In this document: piece by piece, positions 44,351 to 55,026 of the stretch
How the letters are laid out: each line of letters begins with the position of its first letter
How positions within the stretch are numbered: the stretch's first letter is position 1
The notes under the pieces: generated by a model
Databases searched by the model: none
Told to the model about the DNA's origin: nothing
The model's input: the letters and a program-made list of their open reading frames with translations, nothing else
Assembly: GCF_025024155.1 (NCBI RefSeq)
Contig: NW_026251737.1
Span: 1-64,000 of the forward strand
Length of the DNA: 64,000 nt
From: Gamsiella multidivaricata
Lineage: Eukaryota; Mortierellomycota; Mortierellomycetes; Mortierellales; Mortierellaceae
Reading direction: 5' to 3'
Program-made: the position numbers and the translations under genes

Positions 44351-46115
44351 TTGTTACGGGGTTGGTGGGTAGCTGGGTGTTCAGTCGTGCCAGCTTAGGC
44401 GTACTCAATAATGTCATCAATGATGCCAGTGTCTCATTCGCAGGGGGGATGTCCTGAGTCTTGGTAGAGGGATCTCTCTTTGACTTCATGGCGTTGCGAC
44501 TGACATCTGCGCTCAGACCAGCAGCCAGCAGCTGCTCCTTTGGGATAGTGATCCCCATCTGCTGAGAGAACATCTGGATCATGATAGACATTAGGAGCTG
44601 ATTTGTCTGAGCTACCTGTTGCTGTTCCTGTTGCATACGGACAATTGTCTCCTGGAGTTGCGTGACCTTCTTTTCCAATGCGTTATTCTGCTTGATGGTG
44701 CTGGTGTTGTTTACGGTGCTATTGCCGCCTTGCTGCTGCTGCTGCTGCGCTGGTTGCTGCTGTGGCTGTTGCTGTTGCTGCTGCTGTCCTTGGTGTTCGT
44801 TGCCTTGCACATTGTCTGCTCCACTGCCTTTCGTGATCTGTGCAAACGATTTCTGTGTCGTGACCCTCATTGGGCCTCCTTTCTGGTATTCCTTGACTGC
44901 CCTGATGTGCGCCTTTGTTCTCTGATGTTCCTGGAAGATGCTACACTCGCGCTGGATGTGGCCAAGTTTACCGCACTCTCTGCACCTCTTTTCTTCTCTG
45001 TCTCCCCACACCGTATCGTAATTTCCGAGGCGCAAAGGCACCGCCATATTTTTCTCCATGTCTTCTGCGGACGTAAAATAAACAAATGCCTCTCTTTGAT
45101 TTCTCGATTGTCTTCCATCCCTACTGAAAATCTTTGGGATGATGATAAACTCTGCCTTTTTTTCACCCAAGAGGGACTTCAAGTCCAAAACCGTGGTTCC
45201 CACTGGGAGATGGGAGAGCTTTGCCACAAAACCAAGCTCCCACTTGATCTTTTCTGTCCCAACCGTGCTTACACGAGCGAGATCTCGCCCAATAAAGATC
45301 CACTTTATTCCCGTCTGTAGGAAATTCCTAACGACCTGCACGTCTTCAAAAATCACTCTAGCGGTGATCTTGATTCCATTCTTGCATGGGCGGGTGATGA
45401 TCTTCTCCACTACGCCATATCGCGCCATTGCAGATTTAATCCTGAAATCGTCTGTGAGTGGGTGCAATCCGTACACCTCAATGGTCCTCTCCTGCTCTGC
45501 CTCGCGTCTCGTGTTGTCCATGCGCGTGAACATCGAGTACTTCTCCGTTGTTCCATCCTCGAGAGTGATCCTGTCTTCGAATCGGAGGAGCATATCCAGC
45601 TCGCTCTGGGTTTCGACTGCGATGCGGAAGGCTGCCTCGCCTGTGGGCAACTTGATGCGGGACGGGCCTTCTGTGCAGTGGACAGAAGCACGCAGGAGGA
45701 TATCCTGCAGTTCGGATTTCTTTTCCGCGGCGGTGTTGCCGTGGATGCTATCCAGGTGGATCGATGCCGCGAAAAATCGGTCTCGGGCACGTTGGACTTC
45801 GATCCACTCCTCCTGAGCCTCTTGCTCCATGGATTCGTCCTCCATGGCTACCGCCTCGGCGACATCTTCGTGCTGTTTAGCGTTCATGGCTTTAAGCCCC
45901 ATCTTGGAGCTGTAGATAATGGGGACGGTCGGTGGCAGTGCAGTTCCTGAAGGACCTCCAGGATTGGGCAGTGCAGCTGAGGTGGTGGCCTCAGCGGCGC
46001 GAACAGGTTGGCTAGGTTCCAAAATGCCTCCTGTGGGTTTCAATTTTTTGGCATTCGCCATTCCGCCATCATCAGGCCGATCGTGTTGCGGATTTCTCGA
46101 GTTTCCGCTTTGCAT
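44313..46115 (-). CDS. LINE ORF1: gag-like zinc-knuckle protein
   Basis: About 600 aa from the first ATG at 46115. An RRM-like central region (EVYGLHPLTDDFRI ...) precedes a CCHC knuckle, CRECGKLGHIQREC. A polyglutamine tract and a coiled-coil-like EKKVTQLQETIVRMQQE segment follow. Such ORF1 proteins bind the element RNA and package it with ORF2. Its stop lies 38 nt downstream of the ORF2 start codon, suggesting re-initiation or coupled translation of ORF2. Confidence 0.85.
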   Translation of the reverse strand: MQSGNSRNPQHDRPDDGGMANAKKLKPTGGILEPSQPVRAAEATTSAALPNPGGPSGTALPPTVPIIYSSKMGLKAMNAKQHEDVAEAVAMEDESMEQEAQEEWIEVQRARDRFFAASIHLDSIHGNTAAEKKSELQDILLRASVHCTEGPSRIKLPTGEAAFRIAVETQSELDMLLRFEDRITLEDGTTEKYSMFTRMDNTRREAEQERTIEVYGLHPLTDDFRIKSAMARYGVVEKIITRPCKNGIKITARVIFEDVQVVRNFLQTGIKWIFIGRDLARVSTVGTEKIKWELGFVAKLSHLPVGTTVLDLKSLLGEKKAEFIIIPKIFSRDGRQSRNQREAFVYFTSAEDMEKNMAVPLRLGNYDTVWGDREEKRCRECGKLGHIQRECSIFQEHQRTKAHIRAVKEYQKGGPMRVTTQKSFAQITKGSGADNVQGNEHQGQQQQQQQPQQQPAQQQQQQGGNSTVNNTSTIKQNNALEKKVTQLQETIVRMQQEQQQVAQTNQLLMSIMIQMFSQQMGITIPKEQLLAAGLSADVSRNAMKSKRDPSTKTQDIPPANETLASLMTLLSTPKLARLNTQLPTNPVTNGQTSKTSSKNE

Positions 46116-46255
46116 CCTTAGAAGGGTCGTTGGCACTCTTGTGCGCTAACAGGGGATGTGGAAGGGGGGTAGATAGAGAGGGGTGTGTAAAATGTAGCGT
46201 CCGACTTGGTAGAACGGAAAGAGTTTATGCTGTTGGGGTCAAGCACGGGGCCAGG

Positions 46256-46610
46256 GCAGACTGAGTAGCTGGAAACGTGCATTTAGGGAGCGCGCTGTGC
46301 ACTTACGGAATATTTGTACTTGGAAACATAACGATACTAGGAGTCGACATTTTAAGTCACCAGCTCGTCTAGCTTAGTCGGTAGAGCGTCGTGCTAATAA
46401 CGCGAAGGTCGCAGGTTCGATCCCTGCGATGAGCATTTTGCCTCCCTCGATCTGGTTCCCAAACGATGGATCGGCCCAGCTTTTTCTCTCTCTTTCGCCC
46501 CTCCCGTGAGAGCTCTAATCTTAGGGACAATCTATTTGGCAACCCCTGCACAAATCCCATGTAAAACAAGGCTCGTATCTTTTGCGAATTTCAAGCCGAA
46601 ACAACGCGGC
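46256..46610 (+). repeat. large palindrome, left arm, inner part
   Basis: These 355 bp are the exact reverse complement of 46818-47172 as far as read. The LINE separates them from the outer part of the same arm. A tRNA-Ile gene lies inside. The arm stops at ACAACGCGGC; beyond this the two sides differ, leaving a 207-bp spacer. Confidence 0.95.
46363..46434 (+). tRNA. tRNA-Ile(AAU), left palindrome copy
   Basis: A 72-nt cloverleaf. Acceptor stem GCTCGTC pairs with GATGAGC (one G-U). Anticodon stem TCGTG pairs with CGCGA around loop CTAATAA, giving anticodon AAU (read as IAU). T-arm GCAGG-TTCGATC-CCTGC contains the B box, and TAGCTTAGTCGG gives the A box. No intron. CCA is not encoded, as usual in eukaryotes. 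The gene is identical to the inverted copy at 46994-47065. Confidence 0.95.
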
Positions 46611-46817
46611 GAGAGGTTGAGAACCATTCCTTCCTCCACCTGGCACCCCATGCAACCTTTTGCGACCTTGGGAGAAGCCTTCTTCATGACGGAAAACAGG
46701 GCTTTATCGATGACGGACTCAGCGATGACGAAATGGGAAATCAGTTGCATTGTGAAGTCCTTTAAGAGACAGATGACGATCTAGCTTAAAGAGCCGGGGC
46801 CAGGTACCATAAGGACT
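46611..46817. other. palindrome spacer
   Basis: 207 bp of unique sequence between the palindrome arms. A minus-strand frame is open across it but shows no domain. Confidence 0.7.
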
Positions 46818-47683
46818 GCCGCGTTGTTTCGGCTTGAAATTCGCAAAAGATACGAGCCTTGTTTTACATGGGATTTGTGCAGGGGTTGCCAAATAGATTG
46901 TCCCTAAGATTAGAGCTCTCACGGGAGGGGCGAAAGAGAGAGAAAAAGCTGGGCCGATCCATCGTTTGGGAACCAGATCGAGGGAGGCAAAATGCTCATC
47001 GCAGGGATCGAACCTGCGACCTTCGCGTTATTAGCACGACGCTCTACCGACTAAGCTAGACGAGCTGGTGACTTAAAATGTCGACTCCTAGTATCGTTAT
47101 GTTTCCAAGTACAAATATTCCGTAAGTGCACAGCGCGCTCCCTAAATGCACGTTTCCAGCTACTCAGTCTGCCCTGGCCCCGTGCTTGACCCAGACGCAG
47201 CGGATCGGACGCTGCTGGACTGCCTGCAAGGGAGGAGGCGGTTGACAACCATGGAGGGGATGGGGAAGATACCCCTTTTTTAATAAGGAGTTTTCAGCTT
47301 TTAACGCACTGATGAGATGTGGCAATTGTTGCGCAGGCTCTAAGGGCAGGCCCGGGGAATGTGACCTCCTGTCGGTGAGGACAACGATAGTAGATCTTTG
47401 TTAGTTAGTCTGATAGATTCGCAGAGTCAATTGACTAGAGAGACAAGTTGTTATAAAAAAAAGTTTTCAGCTACTCAGTCTCAGAGCGGCTGTAAATCAT
47501 GTGGAAAAGATCAATCAAGCCATCCCATACATTATCCTTTCGTCCTCAGCGCGCTCTCACTGCCGCGTCTAGCCTACCTTGCCTCCATATACTCGCGCCA
47601 TGCTGCCATAGTCCCTAGGTGCACTGCCCAAGTTGACGCCTTCCTTGCAATACACCGAGCCTCTCGCTGCCCAAAATAAATGA
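46818..47683 (-). repeat. large palindrome, right arm (uninterrupted)
   Basis: This 866-bp arm is the inverse of 37609-38119 plus 46256-46610. It has equal length and only two mismatches noticed, and it keeps the empty LINE target CCTGGCCCCGTGCTTGACCC at 47169-47188. The lack of divergence implies a recent inverted duplication or ongoing gene conversion. Confidence 0.95.
46994..47065 (-). tRNA. tRNA-Ile(AAU), right palindrome copy
   Basis: Identical inverted copy of the tRNA at 46363-46434, with the same cloverleaf and anticodon AAU. The two genes point toward each other across about 560 bp. Confidence 0.95.
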
Positions 47684-47692
47684 TTTATAGAC

Positions 47693-47749
47693 TTTTTTTT
47701 TTTTTATTAACATAAATCCCCATGATCGGGACCTTAGCCGGAACCCTTG
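47693..47749 (-). mobile_element. 57-bp poly(T)-headed retro-insertion
   Basis: Thirteen T followed by 44 bp (ATTAACATAAATCCCCATG ... GGAACCCTT). It is flanked by an 18-bp direct repeat AATAAATGA(T/C)TTATAGAC (47675-47692 and 47750-47767) with one mismatch. The pattern is that of a severely 5'-truncated non-LTR retrotransposon or SINE end. It does not match the 3' end of the nearby LINE closely. Confidence 0.65.
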
Positions 47750-47896
47750 AATAAATGACTTATAGACAGATTCCAGTTTTATTTAAAATATACACTATAA
47801 CTTATCTCGCCAGATAGTTTTTGGTTGGAAACCGCAACTGTCAAGATGTTGGTCTGAGTGATCGATGTTATTTAGTTGGTCCACGCCATGATGTGC

Positions 47897-49610
47897 TTAG
47901 TGGCAACCACATCCTCCAGTAGAGACCGAGGCCAGGGTCTTCAACTTTTCCTCAACTGAGTCGACTCCCTCCTTTGGAACACGCTTTTCGAAATCGTCCC
48001 ATGCGGCTTCGGAGAACCCAGGCTCGAGTACGACATCGACTCCTGTCATGGCCAATCCCTTGGCAGAGCGAAGAGTGGCAGCATGGGCAACTTCGGTCTT
48101 GGCCTGCTCTGTGAACCTGATCGAGTGGTTTGAGACCTCAGTATCGATGGCGCCCTCAAGGCTGGCGATGTTGAAGACGGGGTGGATACCGGGGAGGTAA
48201 TGTGCCACATTGCCCATGTCTGTCGATCCACTGGGAGCGGCCTCTTGTATTGCCCTTGGAACGTATTTGACGCCGAGATCTTCTGTGTAGGCGGCATAAC
48301 GGGCAGCCAGGAGCTCGTTATTGGGGACGGGCTTATACTCCATCTCCTCTGTGATCTTGACGGTGCATCCTGTGGAGTCGGCGGCGGCGTTGAGAATCTT
48401 CATGACGCTATCGCGGATCTTTCTATGATCGTCAATGTTGGTGGCACGGTACAGGAACTTTCCAGCGGCATAATCAGGTATAACTATCGGTTTAATCGAG
48501 GAGTGAGAAAGAAAGAAGCACACCCAAAAGAAAAAAAAAAAAAAAAAAGGTACATGTCGATGAGTGTGTTTTTTTCGTGTTCACAATGGATGCATTCCTT
48601 TGATGTCTGCGGCGCAGAAACGTACTGTTTGGTGCCTGTCCTCCATTAGTGATGATGCCGTGGACGCGACTAGTCGGTGCAGTTTGCTGACGAAGGAGTC
48701 CAATGCCGTTGTATGCGGTTACCAAGGCATCGAGAGCATTCACACCTAACATCCAACATAGAGTTCGTCCGAGTAATAGGAAGCTGTCAGGGAGACTGAG
48801 CAGAGAAAAAGAGGTGCGTGCAGACCTTCTCGACCATAATTTTTACCTTCCCATGGCGATGCAGAGGCATGGGAAGCCTTTCCGAAGTACTCTACTGCGA
48901 CACCACCGACAGACAGGACTGTGCAGTAAACAACATCTGCAGGAGCAGGATGTGCCATCATGCAGGCCTCCAATCCATCAAAAGCGCCACTCTTGATCAG
49001 CGGAATCTTTCCTCCAGTGGTCTCCTCGGCAGGGGTACCCACCAGACGCACACGTCCCGCCAGGTTGTGTTTCTCGAGTACAGCCTTGACGCCAAGGGCG
49101 GCCGCGACACCGGAAATCGCGATCAGGTTGTGGCCGCATGCGTGACCGATGCCTGGCAAGGCGTCATATTCTGAGCAATAACCAACAGCCTTGACCTTCT
49201 CGCCAGCAGCGGCAGCGGCAGTGGCGGCAGGCGATTCGTACTCGGCGATAAAGGCGGTATCGATCTCGTACGCATGGCGGGTCACGTTAAACCCCTTTGA
49301 CTCCAGGTAATCGGTCAGAACCTTGTGCGCAAATACCTCTTTGTATCCAAGTTCTGGGTTGCTATGAATCTATATGGCAGAGCGCGCACTTATGTGAGCG
49401 AGTAACGAAAGTAGGGTGTATGGTCGTCTTGAAGTTCATTTACTGCTACTTTGAACGCGTGAGGAACAGGGAGGTGCTGCATAATTATCAAGACCATGTA
49501 GAAAGTTATACCTGTAAACTGAGTTGGCGAAGCGATTCGCTTTCACTCTCAATAGCCTGATTAATTTCGTTGGCGTACTTGCTTCCGTGGGCTGAGGATG
49601 TAACGGTCAT
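47897..49610 (-). CDS. M20-family amidohydrolase (PM20D2/AbgB-like)
   Basis: Four exons (49610-49512, 49369-48847, 48745-48626, 48483-47897) give 442 aa. Metal-site motifs follow the M20D order: [18 protein letters not shown] (Asp and His ligands), then [11 protein letters not shown] (catalytic and ligand Glu). The dimerisation or lid domain [24 protein letters not shown] follows, and a late ligand region ends with GSTDMGNV. Relatives hydrolyse N-acyl amino acids, dipeptide-like conjugates or aminobenzoyl-glutamate in the cytosol. No signal peptide is present. The C-terminus STGGCGCH is Cys-rich and unusual. The substrate is not determinable. Confidence 0.88.
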
Positions 49611-50184
49611 GACTACAGGCGGGTGGAACGGGGCGGGATATAAAAAGGTATTGGGGGCAGTGGATGTGTGCTATGGAAAGGTATGGAGCTGGAGAAGGAA
49701 GAGTGGGGAGAAGGTGTGAAAAATCCAGAAAAGAAAATTCTCGTACATGTACCTTATCTTTTGGCCTACGTGGGCATCCTCCGCACAGAGAAATGACTTT
49801 GCTGCGTGTGCTAACGTTGTATATATGCGCATAAGGTGCAGAGCTGTCGATGAGTCGATGTGGATGGCTTCTTTTTATGGAGCACATCTTTACAGTTTTT
49901 CAGGAACCATATCAGAATTAGCATTTCTTATTGTATTTGAATCCAATTTTTCGGCCTCAAACGGACGTCCAGCTGATTGGCAAGAACGTCGTCAAGGAAA
50001 AAAAAAATGTTTACGCGTCGTAGATAAAAGACTTACAGGTCTAAGATACTGCTTGCATGCGTTTGCTTATAATATTTTAGTTGAAGACAACGTCCAGCGC
50101 TGCTTTATTGAGTTCTATTAGGTGTACGATGTGAACGTAATGAGGACGCCTAGACTAGCCAGCATCATTTCTGAGCGCATGAGT
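49611..50184. other. intergenic, promoter of the M20 gene
   Basis: No gene seen. It separates the M20 gene start from the end of the flavoprotein gene, both on the minus strand. Confidence 0.4.
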
Positions 50185-51720
50185 TTAAAGGCTCTTGAAG
50201 ACGTTGAGAGGGTCCCAGCGACTTTTGACGGCGGCTAAGGTATCGTAGGTCTTTTGCTCGTAGCACTTACGCCAGTAGTCCTGGTCCCCGAGCTGCTTGG
50301 GACGCAGTTCGTTGGCGTAGTAGCCCAAAGTCCAGGGCTTGATGGCAGCGATGGTCTCGTCTAGCCAGGCCTTGTTTTTGGCGTCCCATTCAGGGTCTCC
50401 ATTACGCTTCCAGGTCGAGTAGACGCACAAAGAATAAGAGCGATCATACCCGAGAGCGCTGCGGGTGGGTGCGTCCCAGGTACCTGTGTTCAAAGCCATG
50501 GAAGAGAGGTTGGAGGGAACCTTGTCCCATTGCTCAATCAATATCTGCTGGAGACGAGGATCCAAGGGAACAGGAAACCAGACATCCTCGGCGTAATAAG
50601 AGAGATCAGAATCCGCCCAGCTGCTATCGCCGCCATGGATGACGCCAGCATAGTTGCTAGGATCAGAGGTAGCAAAATTCGTAGGAAGACCCTTGTACCA
50701 CTCGGTGATATGGTTCTGAGCAGTGGTGACCTTGGAGGAAGTGTTGTGCGGGGCAGCAGACACCGAGGCGAAGAGGTACTGCTTGCTGCTAGTCGCTTCA
50801 TCCACAACGAAGACGATCTTGTTCTCGAGTGCCTTGGGAGCGATGGGGTCAAAGGCGCTGTAGAAACTCAATAGATCATTAGCCTGGGGGCGATCAAAGA
50901 TGGCAAAGACCTGGTCGATGGGGACGGAGGTTTCATTGTAGGTAGGGACCAGTGTAGGGTTCTCGACCATGGGGACCAGCTTGAGGTAGAACTTGGTGAC
51001 CACGCCAAAGAATTGTCCACCTCCACGGACAGCGTAAAAGAGGTCACTGTTCGTCTTGGCGTCAGCATAGACAGTGCGGCCAGAGTCAATAACAATGTCG
51101 AAGCCAATGACGTTGTCAACGCCAGCGCCGTGGAGGCGGGATCCGATGCCCATACCTCCTTGGAGAAGGAATCCGCCGAAAGTGACTCGAGCAGTATGGG
51201 GACCAGGAAAGTGGAGCCCGTACTTTATGGCCTGAGTATAAAGGTCCAAGCCAGTAGCACCAGGTTCTACGGTGGCAGTTCTGGTCTTTGGGTTGATGGT
51301 AACCTGTCTCAGCTTGTGAAGGTCAATCAAGACAAAGTCCTCTTGGTTGCTGTCAATAGCGGCCATGTTGGAGGAGTATCCGGACTGGTAACCACCAGAG
51401 CGGGCAGAGACACGCAGACCAAAGTTTTTGGCGACTTGAATGGCGCGACCGATACCACGGTTGTTGGCCTTGGAAGGGGCCACGATGGCCAAGGGCAAGG
51501 CACTGGCGGGGAACTCCTTGGGGGTAATGAGATTGTTGAAGGTCTTGAGCGCACCATAATAGGCGTCCTTGTTTTTCTGCCAGCGGAATTGGAGGTCATT
51601 TGGAGGTATTGGGAAGACTGCGGCAGTGTACGACTGATAAACCTGGTCCTGGGTCGCCTGATCGGCAGCGGCATAGGCTACAGTGGCGATAGCCGATAGA
51701 ATACACAAGGAAAACTTCAT
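50185..51720 (-). CDS. secreted VAO/BBE-type FAD oxidoreductase lacking covalent anchors
   Basis: A single-exon 511-aa protein starting with a signal peptide (MKFSLCILSAIATVAYAA). The PCMH FAD-binding domain spans about residues 75-255 (PLAIVAPSK, VSARSGGYQSGY, LHKLRQVTINPKT, TVEPGATGLDLYTQ, GGMGIGSRLHGAG, FYAVRGGG). A BBE-type C-terminus ends YWRKCYEQKTYDTLAAVKSRWDPLNVFKSL, given here as a description of the segment. In berberine-bridge-like enzymes His of RSGGH and Cys of GxxC carry FAD covalently. Here the His position is Tyr and the Cys region reads GPHTARVTFGG, so FAD is probably bound noncovalently. Oxidase chemistry on a sugar or alkaloid-like substrate is family knowledge; the substrate is unknown. 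Confidence 0.87.
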   Translation of the reverse strand: MKFSLCILSAIATVAYAAADQATQDQVYQSYTAAVFPIPPNDLQFRWQKNKDAYYGALKTFNNLITPKEFPASALPLAIVAPSKANNRGIGRAIQVAKNFGLRVSARSGGYQSGYSSNMAAIDSNQEDFVLIDLHKLRQVTINPKTRTATVEPGATGLDLYTQAIKYGLHFPGPHTARVTFGGFLLQGGMGIGSRLHGAGVDNVIGFDIVIDSGRTVYADAKTNSDLFYAVRGGGQFFGVVTKFYLKLVPMVENPTLVPTYNETSVPIDQVFAIFDRPQANDLLSFYSAFDPIAPKALENKIVFVVDEATSSKQYLFASVSAAPHNTSSKVTTAQNHITEWYKGLPTNFATSDPSNYAGVIHGGDSSWADSDLSYYAEDVWFPVPLDPRLQQILIEQWDKVPSNLSSMALNTGTWDAPTRSALGYDRSYSLCVYSTWKRNGDPEWDAKNKAWLDETIAAIKPWTLGYYANELRPKQLGDQDYWRKCYEQKTYDTLAAVKSRWDPLNVFKSL

Positions 51721-51874
51721 GCCTTGAGTATAGAGTAAGAGAAGAAGGGAAGGAGGCGTAGAGGAGGAGGAGGATTGCGGTGAGAAACAAAGGGGCGACC
51801 GGCGGAATGAGGATGAAAGTGTGCTAAGGAAAAAAAAAAGAAAAAGAAAAAAGAGTGGGGAATAGGATCTACGT

Positions 51875-51881
51875 CTTTATA
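51875..51881 (-). promoter_or_regulatory. TATA-like element of the secreted flavoprotein gene
   Basis: TATAAAG on the minus strand about 155 nt before the ATG, followed by a CT-rich leader. Confidence 0.45.
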
Positions 51882-54800
51882 ACATGACATGACATGCATA
51901 CCCTAGATGCCTCGACACGAAGCAATAACGCCTTGGGGCCAAGCATTGTTGAATGGTGCTTTCAGAACTCTCCCGACTGCATATGTAGTATGTACTCAGT
52001 TTCTACGCGTCATTTGGGAAGGCAGGGTGCTCACAGTTATTGATAATGCCTCATTTCAAAGGCATACAAACAGAGTTGCAAATGCAAGGTTAGAGCCGTG
52101 AGATAATTGCAGCAATGCAGTAGTTCAGAACCTGTTTGCCCACACTTTCAGTGCTCAGCTCCCCGAGTTCCCTATGTCAAAGTGCTTAAAGAGGCAGGTA
52201 TGCGGACTCATGGCAGCACCCTGCTCCCGAAATGGACTCTAGCGCTTTGGCAATTTTAGTTCGAAGGAGTACATAGCAAGCAGCGCGAGTTGAATTGAGT
52301 TCAAATCCAGCAGCACTGATGCTGTCAGATAATCCACATGGACGGAAAAGTGCAGTAAAATGATCGGCGAAATAACGCACTAAGGATACGCAGATGAACT
52401 TGCATTTGTCATGGGCGGATATGTTCCGAAGGACCCTTCATTTCTATCATCTTGTTAAATTCTGGGGTTCCTGAACGCTTTACGCTCTTGTTCTTGCATG
52501 CATCTCATTTTCTTTGTTTATGGATACACTCCGTCCACTGTTGGGGAGCAGAAGCGGAGCAACAAAAAAAATAAGTGAGCAGCGCGTTTGTGGCAATATC
52601 CAAAATAGACACTTCGTATTTGTGTGCTCAAAGGATTTGTAACATAGGCTACCATTGGTTTGCCATCAAATCAACAGCCAAATCAAGCCCTTGACATCGC
52701 CTTCGTCGTCCTTCCGCTTTCCATGAGTCCCCTCCCGCATTCACAGCCTTGAAACCTCTATGGAGACGAAAGGTAGTGCCTTCAAAAAGTGTACCGATCG
52801 ATACATCTTGTACAGCACAGCTATTCTCATTCTGGAGATGTACATGAGTTAATCGTCTTTTATTATAATAGACTTTCGTTGCACTACTCTGCATTCGACG
52901 AGCACATATTACGGTCAAAGACACAAGGATCCAAACCAAGGGGACGAATGGAGGGTCAGCGTGAGAATTAGGATGAAAGAGGTCAAGAAGGGACCAAGGA
53001 AGCCAGAGCTAGGAAATGCTAGGGTTTATTAACTTGCTGATTACAGTAATTTAGGCAAGACTTTCACACTGAGCCAGCCAGCCTGGAGCCGGCGTTGGGC
53101 ATGGATGCAAAAACGTCTGCGCCTGTCCTCGGTAAAGCCCTTGCTACTGGGCTGGTCAGATCTGAGGGAAATTAACCTTGATTTTTTTTTTTTTTACATT
53201 AGCCACTTTTTTGCACGATGAACGTTATGGGTAAGAGAAAGATGGATCGTGAGAGGAAGAAGACAAGACGCGACAATGTCAATGGTAGAGAGAGAAACGA
53301 GCTAAATGAACAAAATGAAAGGATGAATGTGTTTGCCACCGTATGCTGCGGAGAATGAGGTAGCACAGCGAATTGGGTTGATCGCCTGTTGTTTCCCGTT
53401 CATACTAAGTGATGCTGCGGTCTATTACCAGACGCACATGAGATAGCGACCTACTGCTGCTGGTTGACATCCATTGTAGGGATATGTCAACGATGACAGG
53501 CGCTGGGGGTTCCGTCCAAGGTTATTTTTATTGGTGGACATTTTTTTAAGTCTCGTCTTGAATCTGGAGGAGTCGCCTGTTGCCGCCCACACCCATTAAA
53601 AATGATGGCAATTGGGTTCTCATCGCGGGAGCCAATAGCATGAGTCTCTTCTTCTACCCTACGCCTTTTTTTTTTTTTTTTTTTAGGTGCGTGTCATAGC
53701 GTTGGCTCCTATTCTAGGCCTCGCCACGGGGCCCAGAAATCGCTCATGACCCGCCATCTGAGAGATCTATTGTCTTCAGTGCCTCATGAGACCAGATAGC
53801 CTCGTTTGCTACCGAGTAGTGGTGAAGGATGATAGAGCCACCTTCTGCCGCTGTCAGATCGGCATTGCCAAAGGATGAATAGGTCAACATTCCTCTGAGT
53901 GAGACATGATGCACTGAACAAATTCGTGCTATCCGCACTCCTGGGTCAACGGTTCGGCTCCTTACATTTGTCTCTGACTACCAAGTACACATCGCGGCAA
54001 GACCTGTATGTGGAAATAACAGAGATGTACTTTTCTCGTTATGAATCTGTGGCAATCGGTCTATTCAATCATGGCGTTCTGTATTTTGAAGCGGATGTGG
54101 TGCAGAAATCCTGAAAAAAAAAGTGAATCCTTCTTTTGATTGTGATGCCCGTGCTCTGCTCATTTTGTGGAGATGGCTCCAAAAGGGGGACAACTTAGAC
54201 TTATATTGAGGCTGGAGAGAGAGGGGATGCTGGTGGGAAACGACGCCCGAAAGATGCTCTCGTTCAGTATTTCTTTGCTCTACTAGGAGAGGGCACCAAA
54301 GATGGGGTAGTGCAGCTGTGTATCTTCTTAAAGAGATGGCGATGATGATGCTGCTGCTGCTGCATTAAGAAATGAGGGACAAATGACGGTGTCACCCCCA
54401 GGACGTGTGCAAGTAAAACAGTCGTGGCTGGATGTACGAAAATAACGTCTTTGTTAATCGTTCCCGCCCCTGTCCTCCTCCCTTTGAAGGAGGGAAGGAG
54501 GGAAGAAAGAGAACGCGGAGGAAGGAAGAAGGAAGACGAGGCTATCGCTCACATACTCGACATGCACACAGACAGCACCCACATAGTCTACACACGCCAT
54601 TGGACTTTCTCTCTTCTATCTCCAATCCATTCCCCCTCTTTCTGCCCCATTCCCTCCTTTCCCTCGCCCACCCTCTCCCCCCTGGATGGTTCTTGCTCCA
54701 GCACACCTTTATTTAACTTCGATTTTCTGTACTTCGCTCACACAGCTCTTCTCCATCTCCACTGACCGCTGCTGAGGTTGTCATCCCGCCCTGCATCCAT

Positions 54801-55026
54801 CTCTCCTCCTCTTCCCCCTTCCTTTTTTCCATCCAGACGTACCCAATCGCCATTGCCCTCAGGACACCAAACGATCCCCAGCCGAGCGGAATCATTCTCC
54901 AGTCCTAAGCGAACGAAGCAGAGGAAACCAGCAACAACTACATCACAAGGAACGCTCCAGTCCTCAACAGCGCACTCCCCCGCCGATCGTTCCCTCAGGA
55001 TCCTATCGCAGCATTCTCTTTCCTCC
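51882..55026. other. 3.1-kb gene-poor stretch
   Basis: No recognisable domain in any frame and no RNA gene. It contains T-runs (53191-53203, 53667-53685), a GAT/GCT triplet run (54342-54363), and pyrimidine-rich sequence from 54590 leading into the corepressor gene. Short frames around 53740-54110 were examined and not recognised. Confidence 0.5.

Larger units (their letters stand above)
38120..46235 (-). mobile_element. full-length APE/RT/RNase H LINE (Tad/I-like)
   Basis: An 8.1-kb non-LTR retrotransposon with a 41-nt T-run at 38120-38160 (its poly(A) tail), two overlapping ORFs and a short 5' leader. It is flanked by a 20-bp direct repeat, GGGTCAAGCACGGGGCCAGG (38100-38119 and 46236-46255). 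The same sequence occurs once, uninterrupted, in the opposite palindrome arm, which proves the insertion borders. Both ORFs are open, so the element may be active or only recently silenced. The RNase H domain and endonuclease type point to the I/Tad group; exact clade is inferred. Confidence 0.93.

Noticed and set aside
46506..46922. Mirrored frames RALILGTIYLATPAQIPCKTR on both strands
   Set aside because: Generated by palindrome symmetry; they diverge where the spacer begins and have no recognisable domain.
53667..53685. T-run as a LINE 3' end
   Set aside because: Following sequence does not match the LINE ends in this window and no flanking duplication was found.
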